DNA of 64,000 nt, from positions 62,001-126,000 of the forward strand of contig JAJQAZ010000146.1 in the NCBI GenBank assembly GCA_021203545.1. Direction: 5' to 3'. The DNA comes from Tannerellaceae bacterium. GTDB taxonomy: Bacteria; Bacteroidota; Bacteroidia; Bacteroidales; Tannerellaceae. A program made the position numbers and the translations under genes. Positions 46,995-56,545 of the stretch are shown in pieces. The number at the start of each line of letters is the position of its first letter. Within the stretch, counting starts at the first letter, position 1. Below the pieces are notes generated by a model. It was not told where the DNA came from. It did not search any database and saw only the letters and a program-made list of their open reading frames with translations.

Positions 46995-49037
46995 ATGCAG
47001 ATCAATAACCGCGAACTTAGCTGGCTATCATTTAACGAACGGGTCCTTCAGGAAGCGCAGGACGAAAGTGTACCGTTAATACAACGATTACGCTTTCTGG
47101 GTATCTATTCCAACAACCAGGACGAATTTATCAAAGTACGGGTTGCAAACCTCATCCGGATGAATAACCTGAAAGGAGAAAAAGCAACCAAAACAGTAGA
47201 AGGCTATGCGGTAAAAGATATTTTGGAAAAAGTACACAACCGCATAGCAACAGCCGAATTGATATTTTCTGAAACCTACAATAAGATCCTGCAGGAAATG
47301 GAGAATAACAACATCTTTGTTCTGAATGAAAAACAACTAACCAAAAGGCAGAAAACGTTTTGCCGTGATTACTTTTCGCGCGAGATCAGCCCGCTGGTTG
47401 TACCTCTTATGGTCCGCAAAGCAACCAAAATACCTTTCCTTAGCGACGAATATATTTATCATGCCGTCAGGATGCAGCTACCCCATGTTAAACATGCGAA
47501 ATATGCAATCATTCGTATTCCTGTCAACAGTAAATGCCCACGCTTTATTGAACTGCCTTCGGGTAGAGAGAAAAAAGAAATTATTTTTATCGACGACATT
47601 ATCCGGTTATGCCTGGACCAGATTTTCTTCATGTTCGGTTACGAATCTATTTCCGCCCATACATTTAAACTGATCCGGGATGCACAGTTAACCGTAGATG
47701 ACGACATCAATAAAAGCCTGATCGAAAAAATGGAAGAGGGGCTGGAAGAGCGTCTGCACGGTGAGCCGGTACGATTAATCTACGACAGGGACATGCCATC
47801 CGACCTGTTGGATATCCTGATGAATAAACTAAAGCTTAATGATTTCAAAAGCCAGGGAGGCGGACGGTATCATATGCTCAAACACCTGATGAAATTTCCG
47901 GTGGTTGGCAAACAGTTCGAATACGAAATACATCCTCCCCTTCCCCACCCCGATATAAAACCATTCTCGAGCATCATTCAGGTAATCCGCGAAAAAGATA
48001 TTTTCCTGAATTTCCCTTACCACACATTTGACCATGTAATTGATTTCCTACGGGAAGCTGCGATCGACCCCAAAGTGGAAATAATTTGTATCACGTTATA
48101 CCGCACTGCCGAACGGTCAAAAATAATAAACGTATTGATCAACGCGGCCCAGAATGGTAAAGAGGTGATTGTGCTGGAAGAACTAATGGCCCGTTTTGAT
48201 GAAGAACAAAATGTAGAAAACACCGAAAAACTCTGTAAAGCCGGCATCAAAGTAATCCATGGTTTTAAAGGGTTGAAAGTGCACTCCAAACTTATCTACA
48301 TCGGAAGAAAAGAGAAAGGCACCTGCAAAGGATACGGTTACATAGGTACCGGCAATTTTAACGAAGACACAGCACGGCAATATACCGATTTTGCCCTGTT
48401 AACCACCCACCCGCAGATTACACAGGATATAAAAACAATTTTTGACTTCCTGCAAAATCCACATAAACATACTTCGTACAAAGAACTCATGGTATCGCCT
48501 TATTACATGCGGGGCGAATTTGAAAAACTGATACAAAACGAAATAAAAAACAGCCGGAAAGGGGAAAAAGCTGCCATTTATGCGAAATTCAACAGCCTGA
48601 CAGATGTACGCATGATCAAACTATTATACAAAGCTGCACAGGAAGGAGTCGAAATAAAACTAATTATCCGGGGAGCCTGCAGCCTGCAACCGGAAAGCGC
48701 CATAGGCAAAAACGGAATGCAGGCAATCAGTATTGTTGATCAATACCTGGAACATGGCCGCACAACAATTTTTCATAACGGAGGAGATAAAAAGATTTAT
48801 ATCCTGAGTGCCGACTGGATGACCCGGAATCTCGATAGCCGGATAGAAGCCGGAGTTCCGGTCTATGACCCACAGATCCGGCAAAACATAGAGGATATTT
48901 TTCATATTCAATGGAATGATAATGTAAAAGCACGCGACCTTGCCTGGCAGGATGATAACCGTTACAGAACAATACCCGGCAGCAAACCGTTGCGTTCACA
49001 ACTGGTTATCTATAACTATTACAAAAAGATAAAATAA
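46995..49037 (+). CDS. ppk1: Polyphosphate kinase 1
   Basis: 680 residues from ATG 46995, chosen because MQINNRELSWLSFNERVLQEAQDESVP is the standard PPK1 start. It has the N-terminal domain, a head domain, and two phospholipase-D-like catalytic domains with KVHSKLIYIGRKEKG, GYGYIGTGNFNEDTARQYTDFALLT, and IFHNGGDKKIYILSADWMTRNLDSRIEAGVP. It makes polyphosphate from ATP at the membrane. The ppk2 gene begins 11 nt later. Confidence 0.95.
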   Translation: MQINNRELSWLSFNERVLQEAQDESVPLIQRLRFLGIYSNNQDEFIKVRVANLIRMNNLKGEKATKTVEGYAVKDILEKVHNRIATAELIFSETYNKILQEMENNNIFVLNEKQLTKRQKTFCRDYFSREISPLVVPLMVRKATKIPFLSDEYIYHAVRMQLPHVKHAKYAIIRIPVNSKCPRFIELPSGREKKEIIFIDDIIRLCLDQIFFMFGYESISAHTFKLIRDAQLTVDDDINKSLIEKMEEGLEERLHGEPVRLIYDRDMPSDLLDILMNKLKLNDFKSQGGGRYHMLKHLMKFPVVGKQFEYEIHPPLPHPDIKPFSSIIQVIREKDIFLNFPYHTFDHVIDFLREAAIDPKVEIICITLYRTAERSKIINVLINAAQNGKEVIVLEELMARFDEEQNVENTEKLCKAGIKVIHGFKGLKVHSKLIYIGRKEKGTCKGYGYIGTGNFNEDTARQYTDFALLTTHPQITQDIKTIFDFLQNPHKHTSYKELMVSPYYMRGEFEKLIQNEIKNSRKGEKAAIYAKFNSLTDVRMIKLLYKAAQEGVEIKLIIRGACSLQPESAIGKNGMQAISIVDQYLEHGRTTIFHNGGDKKIYILSADWMTRNLDSRIEAGVPVYDPQIRQNIEDIFHIQWNDNVKARDLAWQDDNRYRTIPGSKPLRSQLVIYNYYKKIK

Positions 49038-49048
49038 ATAGGATTCGT

Positions 49049-49963
49049 ATGAAAAAGGAATTTTTTAAAAAGATCATAGCAACTCCCGGACAAAAACATC
49101 TGGTAAGTGAATTCGACCCCGCCTGGACCGGGAAAATGATCCGGGAAGAAGCGGATATGTTACGTAACGAAAATGTAGAAAAACTGGCAGAGCTGCAGGA
49201 TAAACTGTATGCACAGGACCGGTATGCCATTCTGGCTGTATTCCAGGGAATGGACGGAGCCGGAAAAGACGGAACGATCAAACATGTCATGTCGGGCATC
49301 AATCCCCACGGATGCCAGGTCTTTTCCTTTAAACAGCCCTCTTCCGAAGATCTGGACCACGATTACCTGTGGCGTATCAACAAGTGCCTGCCGGAACGGG
49401 GACGGATCGGCATATTCAACCGCTCCCATTACGAAGACGTATTGGTTACCAAAGTACATCCGGAAATATTATTGAAGAGTAAATTACCGGACATACAAAA
49501 AGTAGAAGATGTAACAGAGAAATTCTGGAAAAAACGGTATCGCCAGATCAACGATTTCGAACAATACCTGACGGAAAACGGAATCATCGTTGTCAAGTTC
49601 TTCCTGAATGTCTCGCGCGAGGAACAGAGAAAGCGTTTCATCAGCCGCCTGAAAGAAGACTCCAAACATTGGAAATTCTCCTCCTCCGATTTCGAAGAAA
49701 GCATGCATTGGGACAGTTACATGAAAGTATACTCGGATGTTCTTACCTATACGTCTACCACGTATGCACCCTGGCATGTTATTCCCGCCAACAACAAATG
49801 GTTCATGCGCTACCTGGTAGGCCAGATCATCTGCGACAAAGTCGCCGCCCTCAAACCGGACTATCCCAAAGTAACCCCACAGGAAAGCGAAGAAATCGAA
49901 AAATACAAAACATTATTATTACAGGAAGGCAGGAAAAATAAAATACCTGTTAACAGTAACTAA
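49049..49963 (+). CDS. Polyphosphate kinase 2 family protein
   Basis: 304 residues. Walker A GMDGAGKDGTI, lid-region RIGIFNRSHYEDVLVTKVHPE, Walker B-like NGIIVVKFFLNVSREEQRKRFISR, and the tail APWHVIPANNKWFMRYLVGQII fit PPK2. These enzymes usually use polyphosphate to phosphorylate AMP, ADP or GDP. Next to ppk1 it makes a synthesis/use pair. Which nucleotide it acts on cannot be read here; the Asp in GMDGAGKD fits class I. Confidence 0.93.
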   Translation: MKKEFFKKIIATPGQKHLVSEFDPAWTGKMIREEADMLRNENVEKLAELQDKLYAQDRYAILAVFQGMDGAGKDGTIKHVMSGINPHGCQVFSFKQPSSEDLDHDYLWRINKCLPERGRIGIFNRSHYEDVLVTKVHPEILLKSKLPDIQKVEDVTEKFWKKRYRQINDFEQYLTENGIIVVKFFLNVSREEQRKRFISRLKEDSKHWKFSSSDFEESMHWDSYMKVYSDVLTYTSTTYAPWHVIPANNKWFMRYLVGQIICDKVAALKPDYPKVTPQESEEIEKYKTLLLQEGRKNKIPVNSN

Positions 49964-49974
49964 GTCCTTTTGTC

Positions 49975-50109
49975 CTCATGTCCCCATGTTCGGCGTAGCG
50001 TCCTCGCTGCGTCGCTAAAATATTGTGAAGCTCCAGCTTCATGTGAGGCAAGAGCCTCACTTTTTACAACGACGTAGCGAGGACGCTACGCCGAACATGG
50101 GGACATGAG
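49975..50109. mobile_element. Foldback element with 40-bp inverted arms after ppk2
   Basis: Bases 49975-50014 (starting CTCATGTCCCCATGTTCGG) and 50070-50109 are inverted copies over 40 bp with one mismatch. The middle has two smaller hairpins, GAAGCTCCAGCTTC and GAGGC-AAGA-GCCTC. No ORF is present. Weaker copies lie at 26126-26232 and 20908-20959. It fits a short foldback or MITE-like repeat, and may act as a terminator for ppk2. Confidence 0.85.
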
Positions 50110-50200
50110 ATTAGTTATATTTTACCCCATTCGGGAAAGGACTTTAAAAGATTGTGCGCTTTTGAAGTACCAAAGGTTATTCTATTAAACATAATAAGTA

Positions 50201-51242
50201 ACAAAAAAATATTTTTTATCCAAAGTGATCTTCACTGAATCACAGGGTATTTTTATACTCTGTATCAGTGAGTTCCGGTGAAGGAGGGGTGAATCACCTC
50301 TCCTTCACTCCTTCACACGCATAAAACAGTCAAAATACTTATCCACAGACAAATAAACAAAAATATTGTATTTTTAGCACCTTAAAAAACGAATTTAGAT
50401 AGCTGTTTCTTTTGAAAAATACGAATCGTTAACATTCGGCGTAGGGAACATACCAATGTCGCAGGCTTAAGCCCTCCGGGCTTAAGCTTTTTGCTGGCGC
50501 AGATTTAAATCTGTGCCTAAACCAACAGACGGTAAAGAAACACAGATTGGCGAAAACACTATGCCGAACATAATATTCCTGTTTTTATCAAACAAAGTAA
50601 TAGTTTTGTAAAGTTTTTATTGCGCTTTTCCTGTCGGAAAACTTACTTAGTAGATAAAGAAAGTTCGAAGAGTATAGGGCCTTATCTTACAGAGCCGCTG
50701 TCTTCTTTACTGTCCAACGGGAGTTGAACACGTGTTTAACTTCCGTTAGACAGGTGTATAACCCGCGTTGTACACGTGCACAACGGCCGTTGTGCAGTAA
50801 GAAAGACAGCCTGTCTTAAAGATTAGATCCTTTGAAAAGAAAGTAAGATTCATAGAAAGTAAAAAAAGAATCCAGGCTTAATCTGTTTTGATCCTCTGAC
50901 CGGCATAGCATCCTCGCCAATGTCGCACGTTTAAGAGTTTTTATATAGACTCCTGACCGGGGAACAAAATCTCTTAAACATGCGACATTGGTAGAATACT
51001 ACGCTGAACCATTCAAATTGGTTTTTCATTAAAAAACACCTATTGAAATCTCTTTTTAAGGTAATAAAAAGATGATATTTTTATTTATTAAACTACATAT
51101 CAAGGCTTTATCCATTTTGCACATGTGAAGGAGTGAAGAACAGGTAACTCACCCGTTCTTCACCGTAACTCACTGGTACATAACGCACAAACAGCCGGTG
51201 ATTCAGTGAAGATCAAAAATGGTAAAAAATATATTTTTGACA
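50201..51242. repeat. ~1.04-kb nested palindromic (foldback) non-coding element
   Basis: No ORF of note. The left arm (50201-50471) and the inverted right arm (50971-51242) match along their length, with about 190 positions aligning without gaps. Shared blocks include GATCTTCACTGAATCAC, CAGTGAGTTNCGGTGAAG, TTCACTCCTTCACA and ACCAATGTCGCA. Each arm holds a hairpin at the same place (50278-50308; 51133-51163). Inside lies a second palindrome pair, GCTGTCTTCTTTACTG (50697-50712) against CAGTAAGAAAGACAGC (50795-50810), around two CACGTG-centred hairpins. Near the left arm is also the CAGATTTAAATCTG palindrome (50493-50517). It fills the gap between convergent ppk2 and SLC13 genes. It may be a foldback mobile element, a structured RNA or a recombination site. 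Confidence 0.85.
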
Positions 51243-51271
51243 GTTGATTCCTGCTTTAGCCCATTAGTTTA

Positions 51272-51296
51272 GGCACAGATTTAAATCTGCGCCAGC
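51272..51296. repeat. 25-nt palindrome with CAGATTTAAATCTG core
   Basis: Fourth copy of the unit at 21001, 26297 and 50493 (GGCACAGATTT ... GCGCCAGC). It is 59 nt from the SLC13 stop. Confidence 0.8.
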
Positions 51297-51354
51297 GAAA
51301 GCCTGCAAAAGGGCAGCGAAAAGAGTGCGAAAAAGTAATAATACATCTTATATG

Positions 51355-53211
51355 CTAAAAACCGAACAGCATAGGAAGAATAAATACCATAACGATTCCC
51401 ATTATGATCTGCAACGGCAAGCCTACTTTTATATAATCTGTAAAAGTATATCCGCCGGCTCCCATCACCAGTGCATTAGGAGGTGTTGAGAAAGGAGAGG
51501 CAAAACACATACTGGCAGCCACAGCAACGGCAAACAGGAAGGGATAAGGACTATAATCCATACTTAAAGCCGTTTGCATAGCAATAGGTGCTAATAATAC
51601 AGCGGTTGCCGTATTACTTATAAACATAGTAAGCAGCGAAGTGCAAAAATAAATTCCTGCCAACAGTACATAGGGGCCCATATCTCCAAATGTAGTCATT
51701 AAACCGCCCGAAATTAAATTAGTTACCCCGGTCTTCTCAAAAGCGGTTGCCATAGGCATCATGGCCGCGATCAATACAACACTTTCCCAGTTGATACTAT
51801 TATAAGCCTCTTCCATATTACGCAAACACCCCAGTATAACCATTAACGTGGCAGCAATCAATACGGCGATTACAGCAGGAATAATATCCAGAACCATAAC
51901 AACAATCATACACAACATAATACCTGCTGCGATAGGTGCTTTGTGGTCCAGTGTTACTTTAGAGGCTTCTTTCAAAGGCTGGCCTGCAAGGATAATATCT
52001 TCCTGGTTATCTGCCAGGTTGGCTATTTCGGTCCAGGTACCCTGCACAAGTAACGCATCGCCGGCATGTAACTTTGTATTTTTAATATCTTCCAGCAGAT
52101 ATTCGCCATTCCGTTCAATCCCCACTACAGTTAAGTTGTATTTTTCCCTGAACCCTATTTCCAGAATGGTAAGATTAATCAACCTGGATTTAGGCATAAT
52201 AAACACTTCCGCAATGCCATAATTCCGGAACAGGGATTTCAATTCTTTCTCATTCGCCTGGTCTACCTGCAACTGGTTTTCCGCAGCAAACCGTTCTATG
52301 TTTTCGGCAGAACCATTACAGTAAAGCACATCATCAGCAAGAATCACCGAATCAGGGCCTGCCTGTTCTTTAATAACATTCTTTTTTAATTTAAAAGAAC
52401 GGTCCACATGAACCAGCTTTACAATACCCACCTCATAACGGGAAGGCAACGATAGTTCCGCCAGGGTTTTTCCAACCAGAGGAGAAGCGGCAGATACAGA
52501 TACAATATGTAACTGTTCATGCAAATTATAACTTTCGGCCAGTTCCCGCAGCGTACGTCCTTTTTTATCTTTACGTTCGCCTCCGTCCTTTTTAGAAACC
52601 AATAGTTTACTTAAAAAGAAAAGTACCACAATACCCACACTTAAGGCCACAAACCCAACCGGTGCAAAAGAAAAGAACGAAAGAGCCTCATAACCTCCTT
52701 TGACCAGATTTTCCTGGATAACCAGGTTCGGAGGTGTACTGATCAACGTAAAAAGCCCCATACTGCTGGCAAAAGCCATGGGCATCAGGTAACGGCGCGA
52801 ACTGATATTAGCGTCTGTCGCCATACTCATCACAATCGGCAACATCACAGCTACTGTCCCAGTATTACTGATAAATGCTCCCACCGAAGCCGTTACCAGC
52901 ATCACTAAAAAGAATAAAAGGTTTTCGTTTTTCCCGGCAAGCAACAGTATTTTACTACTTAACATTTTCGCCAGCCCGGTCCGGAAAATACCGGCACCCA
53001 CAATAAACAGTCCGATCATCATAATCACTACCGAATTCGAAAATCCGGCCAATGCTTCTGCCGGCTCCAGTATGCCAAACAGTGCCAGAGCAAGCAAAGC
53101 ACACATAGCCACTAAGTCTGACCTGACTTTTCCCTGTATAAAGAAAAAAGAAACGATCAGCAAAATAAACAACGTTACATACATGGGTGACAATAATTCC
53201 GTAAAATTCAT
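51355..53211 (-). CDS. SLC13/DASS-family transporter with two TrkA-C (RCK_C) domains
   Basis: 618 residues. The N-terminal helices include the family segment NSVVIMMIGLFIVGAGIFRTGLA and SNTGTVAVMLPIVMSMA. Two cytoplasmic RCK_C domains follow (about 215-300 and 305-395: LVGKTLAELSLPSRYEVGIVKLVHVDRS; NLTILEIGFREKYNLTVVGIERNGEYL). The second membrane half ends SNTATAVLLAPIA and ASMCFASPFSTPPNALVMGAGGY. Relatives carry sulfate, dicarboxylates or other anions with Na+. Substrate not readable. It follows manA on the same strand. Confidence 0.9.
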   Translation of the reverse strand: MNFTELLSPMYVTLFILLIVSFFFIQGKVRSDLVAMCALLALALFGILEPAEALAGFSNSVVIMMIGLFIVGAGIFRTGLAKMLSSKILLLAGKNENLLFFLVMLVTASVGAFISNTGTVAVMLPIVMSMATDANISSRRYLMPMAFASSMGLFTLISTPPNLVIQENLVKGGYEALSFFSFAPVGFVALSVGIVVLFFLSKLLVSKKDGGERKDKKGRTLRELAESYNLHEQLHIVSVSAASPLVGKTLAELSLPSRYEVGIVKLVHVDRSFKLKKNVIKEQAGPDSVILADDVLYCNGSAENIERFAAENQLQVDQANEKELKSLFRNYGIAEVFIMPKSRLINLTILEIGFREKYNLTVVGIERNGEYLLEDIKNTKLHAGDALLVQGTWTEIANLADNQEDIILAGQPLKEASKVTLDHKAPIAAGIMLCMIVVMVLDIIPAVIAVLIAATLMVILGCLRNMEEAYNSINWESVVLIAAMMPMATAFEKTGVTNLISGGLMTTFGDMGPYVLLAGIYFCTSLLTMFISNTATAVLLAPIAMQTALSMDYSPYPFLFAVAVAASMCFASPFSTPPNALVMGAGGYTFTDYIKVGLPLQIIMGIVMVFILPMLFGF

Positions 53212-53242
53212 AGATTTATTTGTTTAAAACTTTTCATTAAAC

Positions 53243-53282
53243 AGGGAGTTAAAACAGACTGTACAGACTTTTTCAACTCCCT
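53243..53282 (-). terminator. Stem-loop between manA and the SLC13 gene
   Basis: AGGGAGTT-AAAA pairs with TTTT-CAACTCCCT over about 12 bp around a CAGACTGTACAGACT loop. It lies after the manA stop (53306) and before the SLC13 start (53211) in the direction of transcription, so it may terminate or attenuate. Confidence 0.6.
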
Positions 53283-53305
53283 TTCCTATTTAATTGGTAT
53301 AACTG

Positions 53306-54280
53306 TTATTTAATGTAGGTCTCCATGAACCGGGCATCCGGACCCGGGGTCAATGTTACCGAAGCGGTATCAGCCGGTATCAATACCGTTTGTCCCTGAT
53401 GCACTTCTATAACATTTCCTTTATTATCCTTTAATGTTGCCTTTCCGCTCATGCAGATATACACAACAAACGAATCCAGCGATTGCAGATCACGTGTTAC
53501 CGGTTCGGTTATATCCAACAGGTTTGTCGTAAAGTAAGAACAATCCACCAGTTCAACCTTTTCATTTACCTGTGGGGTATATGCCGTACGGTAATCCGGA
53601 TACAAGGTATAATCTATCGCGTCTTTTGCCAGTCCGGTATGCAGTTCCCGGCCGTTTCCGTTGGCATCTTTGCGGTTGTAGTCATAAATCCGGTACGTAA
53701 TGTTACTGGTTTGCTGTATTTCTGCGATAAAGCAACCTGAACCAATGGCATGTACACGTCCGGCAGGCAGGAAAAACACATCCCCTTCTTTTACTTCGTA
53801 CTGCTGCAAAACATCCATAATGGTATCATTTTGCACTCTTTCCACATATTCGTCCGCATCAATCTGTTGCGAGAATCCGGAATAAAGGGCTGCACCTTCC
53901 GCTGCTTTTACCACATACCACATTTCAGTCTTCCCGAAAGAGTTATGACGCTCTTTTGCCAGTTCATCATCCGTGTGTACCTGGATAGACAGGTTATCGC
54001 GGGCATCTATAAACTTAATCAATAATGGGAAAGTTGTACCGAAACGTTCGGTAACTGACTTTCCCATCAATTGGGCGCCATATTCCCGGATCAGTTCGTC
54101 CAGCGATTTTCCCTTCAACTCACCATTCGCAACAACCGAATAGTTGTCTTCTACATGGGATAGTTCCCAACTTTCACCAATTCCGTCCTGTACAGGGGTA
54201 ATACCTTTGAAAGGACAAATATCAGAACCTCCCCAAATTATTTTCTTTAGTATGGGTTCAAATGTAAATGGATATAACAT
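53306..54280 (-). CDS. manA: Mannose-6-phosphate isomerase, class I
   Basis: 324 residues. Cupin fold with zinc ligands in LSIQVHTDDELA and KTEMWYVVKAAEGA, the catalytic-region GDVFFLPAGRVHAIGSGCFIAEIQQTSNITYRIYDYNR, and an Arg in that YRIYDYNRKDANG segment. It interconverts mannose 6-phosphate and fructose 6-phosphate. It is 55 nt downstream of glgB on the same strand, so the two may be cotranscribed. Confidence 0.93.
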   Translation of the reverse strand: MLYPFTFEPILKKIIWGGSDICPFKGITPVQDGIGESWELSHVEDNYSVVANGELKGKSLDELIREYGAQLMGKSVTERFGTTFPLLIKFIDARDNLSIQVHTDDELAKERHNSFGKTEMWYVVKAAEGAALYSGFSQQIDADEYVERVQNDTIMDVLQQYEVKEGDVFFLPAGRVHAIGSGCFIAEIQQTSNITYRIYDYNRKDANGNGRELHTGLAKDAIDYTLYPDYRTAYTPQVNEKVELVDCSYFTTNLLDITEPVTRDLQSLDSFVVYICMSGKATLKDNKGNVIEVHQGQTVLIPADTASVTLTPGPDARFMETYIK

Positions 54281-54335
54281 AGATCTTTAACTAATTGAAA
54301 ATTAATAATTTCTATTTATTTGCGTTTCTAAATTC

Positions 54336-56345
54336 TTATTTCTTTTTTCGTAATACCATAGCACTTCGCGCGGGTATATACACTTTTAACCACTCTTTCT
54401 TCTCTTTCTTATAAAGAGGATCGGGTTGGGTAAAATGCGGAATAGAGTCGTCCGTCAATCCGAAACCACCGAACTCTTTGGCATCCGTATTCAGGATCAC
54501 CTGGTATTCGCCCGGAGGAGTAAGCAGGCTGTAATCGGTATACGACCGGTTCGGACTGAAATTAAAGACAAAAACAAGGTCCTGCCGCATATAGGCAAGA
54601 ATCTGCTCTTTATCGCTATCCCATATCTTCAGGATAGGTGTAGCCTGAAAATCTTTTACACTACTGATCACCTCCAGCATGGCACGGTCAAAATTACCCA
54701 GATACTGATATTTAAGATCCGGATTATCTACCAGTTCCCACTGGCGGCGGGCGTATTTATGAGACCACCCATTACCTTCGCGGGGAAAGTCAATCCATTC
54801 CGGATGCCCGAATTCATTCCCCATAAAGTTCAGGTATCCGCCATTGATTGTAGATGCTGTTACCAGACGGATTATTTTATGCAGGGCGATACCTCTTTCT
54901 ACCACAAAATTATGATCGTCTTTCTGCATATGCCAGTACATTTCGGCATCAATCAGGCGGAAGATAATGGTTTTATCACCTACCAATGCCTGGTCGTGAC
55001 TTTCGGCATAGCTGATTGTTTTTTCTTCTGCCCGCCGGTTAGTTGTTTCCCACCAGATAGAAGAGGGATGCCACTTTTCGTCTTTCTTTTCCTTGATCAT
55101 CTTGATCCAGTAATCAGGTACGTTCATAGCCATACGGTAATCAAAGCCATAGCCACCTTCTTCAGGTTTGGCAGCCAGCCCCGGCATGCCACTCACCTCT
55201 TCGGCAATTGTAATAGCGGTTGTATGTACCTGATGAATCAGTTTATTGGCAAGTGTCAGATAAGCGATTGCATCTATATTCTGTCCGTTATTATAATAAT
55301 CCGCATAATTGGTAAAACTTTCTCCCAATCCATGGCTATGATACAACATAGAGGTTACTCCATCAAAACGATACCCATCAAACTGATATTCATCCAGCCA
55401 GAATTTACAGTTGGAAAGCAGGAAATGAAGTACTTCATTTTTTCCGTAATCAAAGCAGAGTGAATCCCATGCAGGATGTTCCCGGCGGGCATCTCCATAG
55501 AAATACTGATCATACGAACCGTCAAAACGGCCCAAACCTTCCACTTCATTCTTAACGGCATGGCTATGCACAATATCCATGATCACAGCAATACCCATTC
55601 CATGCGCTTCATCTATTAACTCCTTCAACTCTTCCGGAGTACCGAAACGGGACGAGGCAGCAAAGAAACTGCTTACATGATATCCAAACGAACCATAGTA
55701 AGGATGTTCCTGAATAGCCATAATCTGTATGGCATTATATCCATCCTTTTTGACCCGCGGCAATACATTCCGGCGGAACTCGCTGTAGGATCCTACCTTC
55801 TCTTCACTGGTTGACATACCAATATGGCACTCATAAATCAATAACGGAGAGGTATTGGGTTTGAAATTCTTATTTTTAAACTGATAAGGTTTTTCCGGAT
55901 TCCATACCTGCGCACTGAATATTTTTGTTTGTTCATCCTGCACCACACGGCGTATCCAGGCCGGAATACGTTCGCCGGCTCCCCCATTCCATTCAACCCA
56001 CAACTTAAACAGGTCTCCGTGATGCAGCAAATCATCCGAAAGGATTATTTCCCATACACCATTTTCCAGCCGCGTCATCCGGTAGGCATCTTCCTTTTTC
56101 CAATCGTTGAATGTTCCGGTCAGATAAATGGCCGTAGCATTCGGAGCCCACTCCCTGAATATCCAACCTTGCGGAGTTTTATGCAGTCCGAAATAAAGAT
56201 ACCCCGATGCAAAATCCGACAACGTGATTTTCCCATCCTGAGTAAGAACATTCTGTTTGTTAACTATATACTGATACCGTTCTTTGACCGCAGCCTCGTA
56301 AGGTGCAAGCCAGGGATCATTTTTGACTAATTTTAATACTTCCAT
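54336..56345 (-). CDS. glgB: 1,4-alpha-glucan branching enzyme
   Basis: 669 residues, GH13 subfamily 8-like. An N-terminal CBM48 domain (about 35-140: GWIFREWAPNATAIYLTGTFNDW) precedes the barrel. Catalytic residues are visible: nucleophile Asp in GYRFDGVTSMLYHSHG, general acid Glu in TIAEEVSGMPGLA, transition-state Asp in SYAESHDQALVGDKT. The end is a small beta domain (YQVILNTDAKEFGGFG). It makes alpha-1,6 branches in glycogen. A TATCTTTG box on the minus strand (56371-56378) lies 26 nt upstream. Confidence 0.95.
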   Translation of the reverse strand: MEVLKLVKNDPWLAPYEAAVKERYQYIVNKQNVLTQDGKITLSDFASGYLYFGLHKTPQGWIFREWAPNATAIYLTGTFNDWKKEDAYRMTRLENGVWEIILSDDLLHHGDLFKLWVEWNGGAGERIPAWIRRVVQDEQTKIFSAQVWNPEKPYQFKNKNFKPNTSPLLIYECHIGMSTSEEKVGSYSEFRRNVLPRVKKDGYNAIQIMAIQEHPYYGSFGYHVSSFFAASSRFGTPEELKELIDEAHGMGIAVIMDIVHSHAVKNEVEGLGRFDGSYDQYFYGDARREHPAWDSLCFDYGKNEVLHFLLSNCKFWLDEYQFDGYRFDGVTSMLYHSHGLGESFTNYADYYNNGQNIDAIAYLTLANKLIHQVHTTAITIAEEVSGMPGLAAKPEEGGYGFDYRMAMNVPDYWIKMIKEKKDEKWHPSSIWWETTNRRAEEKTISYAESHDQALVGDKTIIFRLIDAEMYWHMQKDDHNFVVERGIALHKIIRLVTASTINGGYLNFMGNEFGHPEWIDFPREGNGWSHKYARRQWELVDNPDLKYQYLGNFDRAMLEVISSVKDFQATPILKIWDSDKEQILAYMRQDLVFVFNFSPNRSYTDYSLLTPPGEYQVILNTDAKEFGGFGLTDDSIPHFTQPDPLYKKEKKEWLKVYIPARSAMVLRKKK

Positions 56346-56370
56346 GGATTATACACGATTGGTTTATGGA

Positions 56371-56378
56371 CAAAGATA
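56371..56378 (-). promoter_or_regulatory. -7 box upstream of glgB
   Basis: On the minus strand it reads TATCTTTG, 26 nt before the glgB ATG. No clear -33 TTG was found. A plus-strand TATATTTG at 56401-56408 could serve the next gene. Confidence 0.4.
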
Positions 56379-56545
56379 ATAAAGATATAATTAAATTCTT
56401 TATATTTGCAGGAAACGTGTAGAAGATAAATAGTTGATGATGATTTTTATGAAAAATATCCTCCCCACAATATATACAACTGCATTCGGTGAATGCACAG
56501 GATTCTTTTTTATAGTTATATCCAATAAAATAAATAACAAATAAC

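Noticed and set aside
50201..51242. A decayed protein gene in the large intergenic gap
   Set aside because: No frame carries recognisable protein sequence. The mirrored arms explain the region better.
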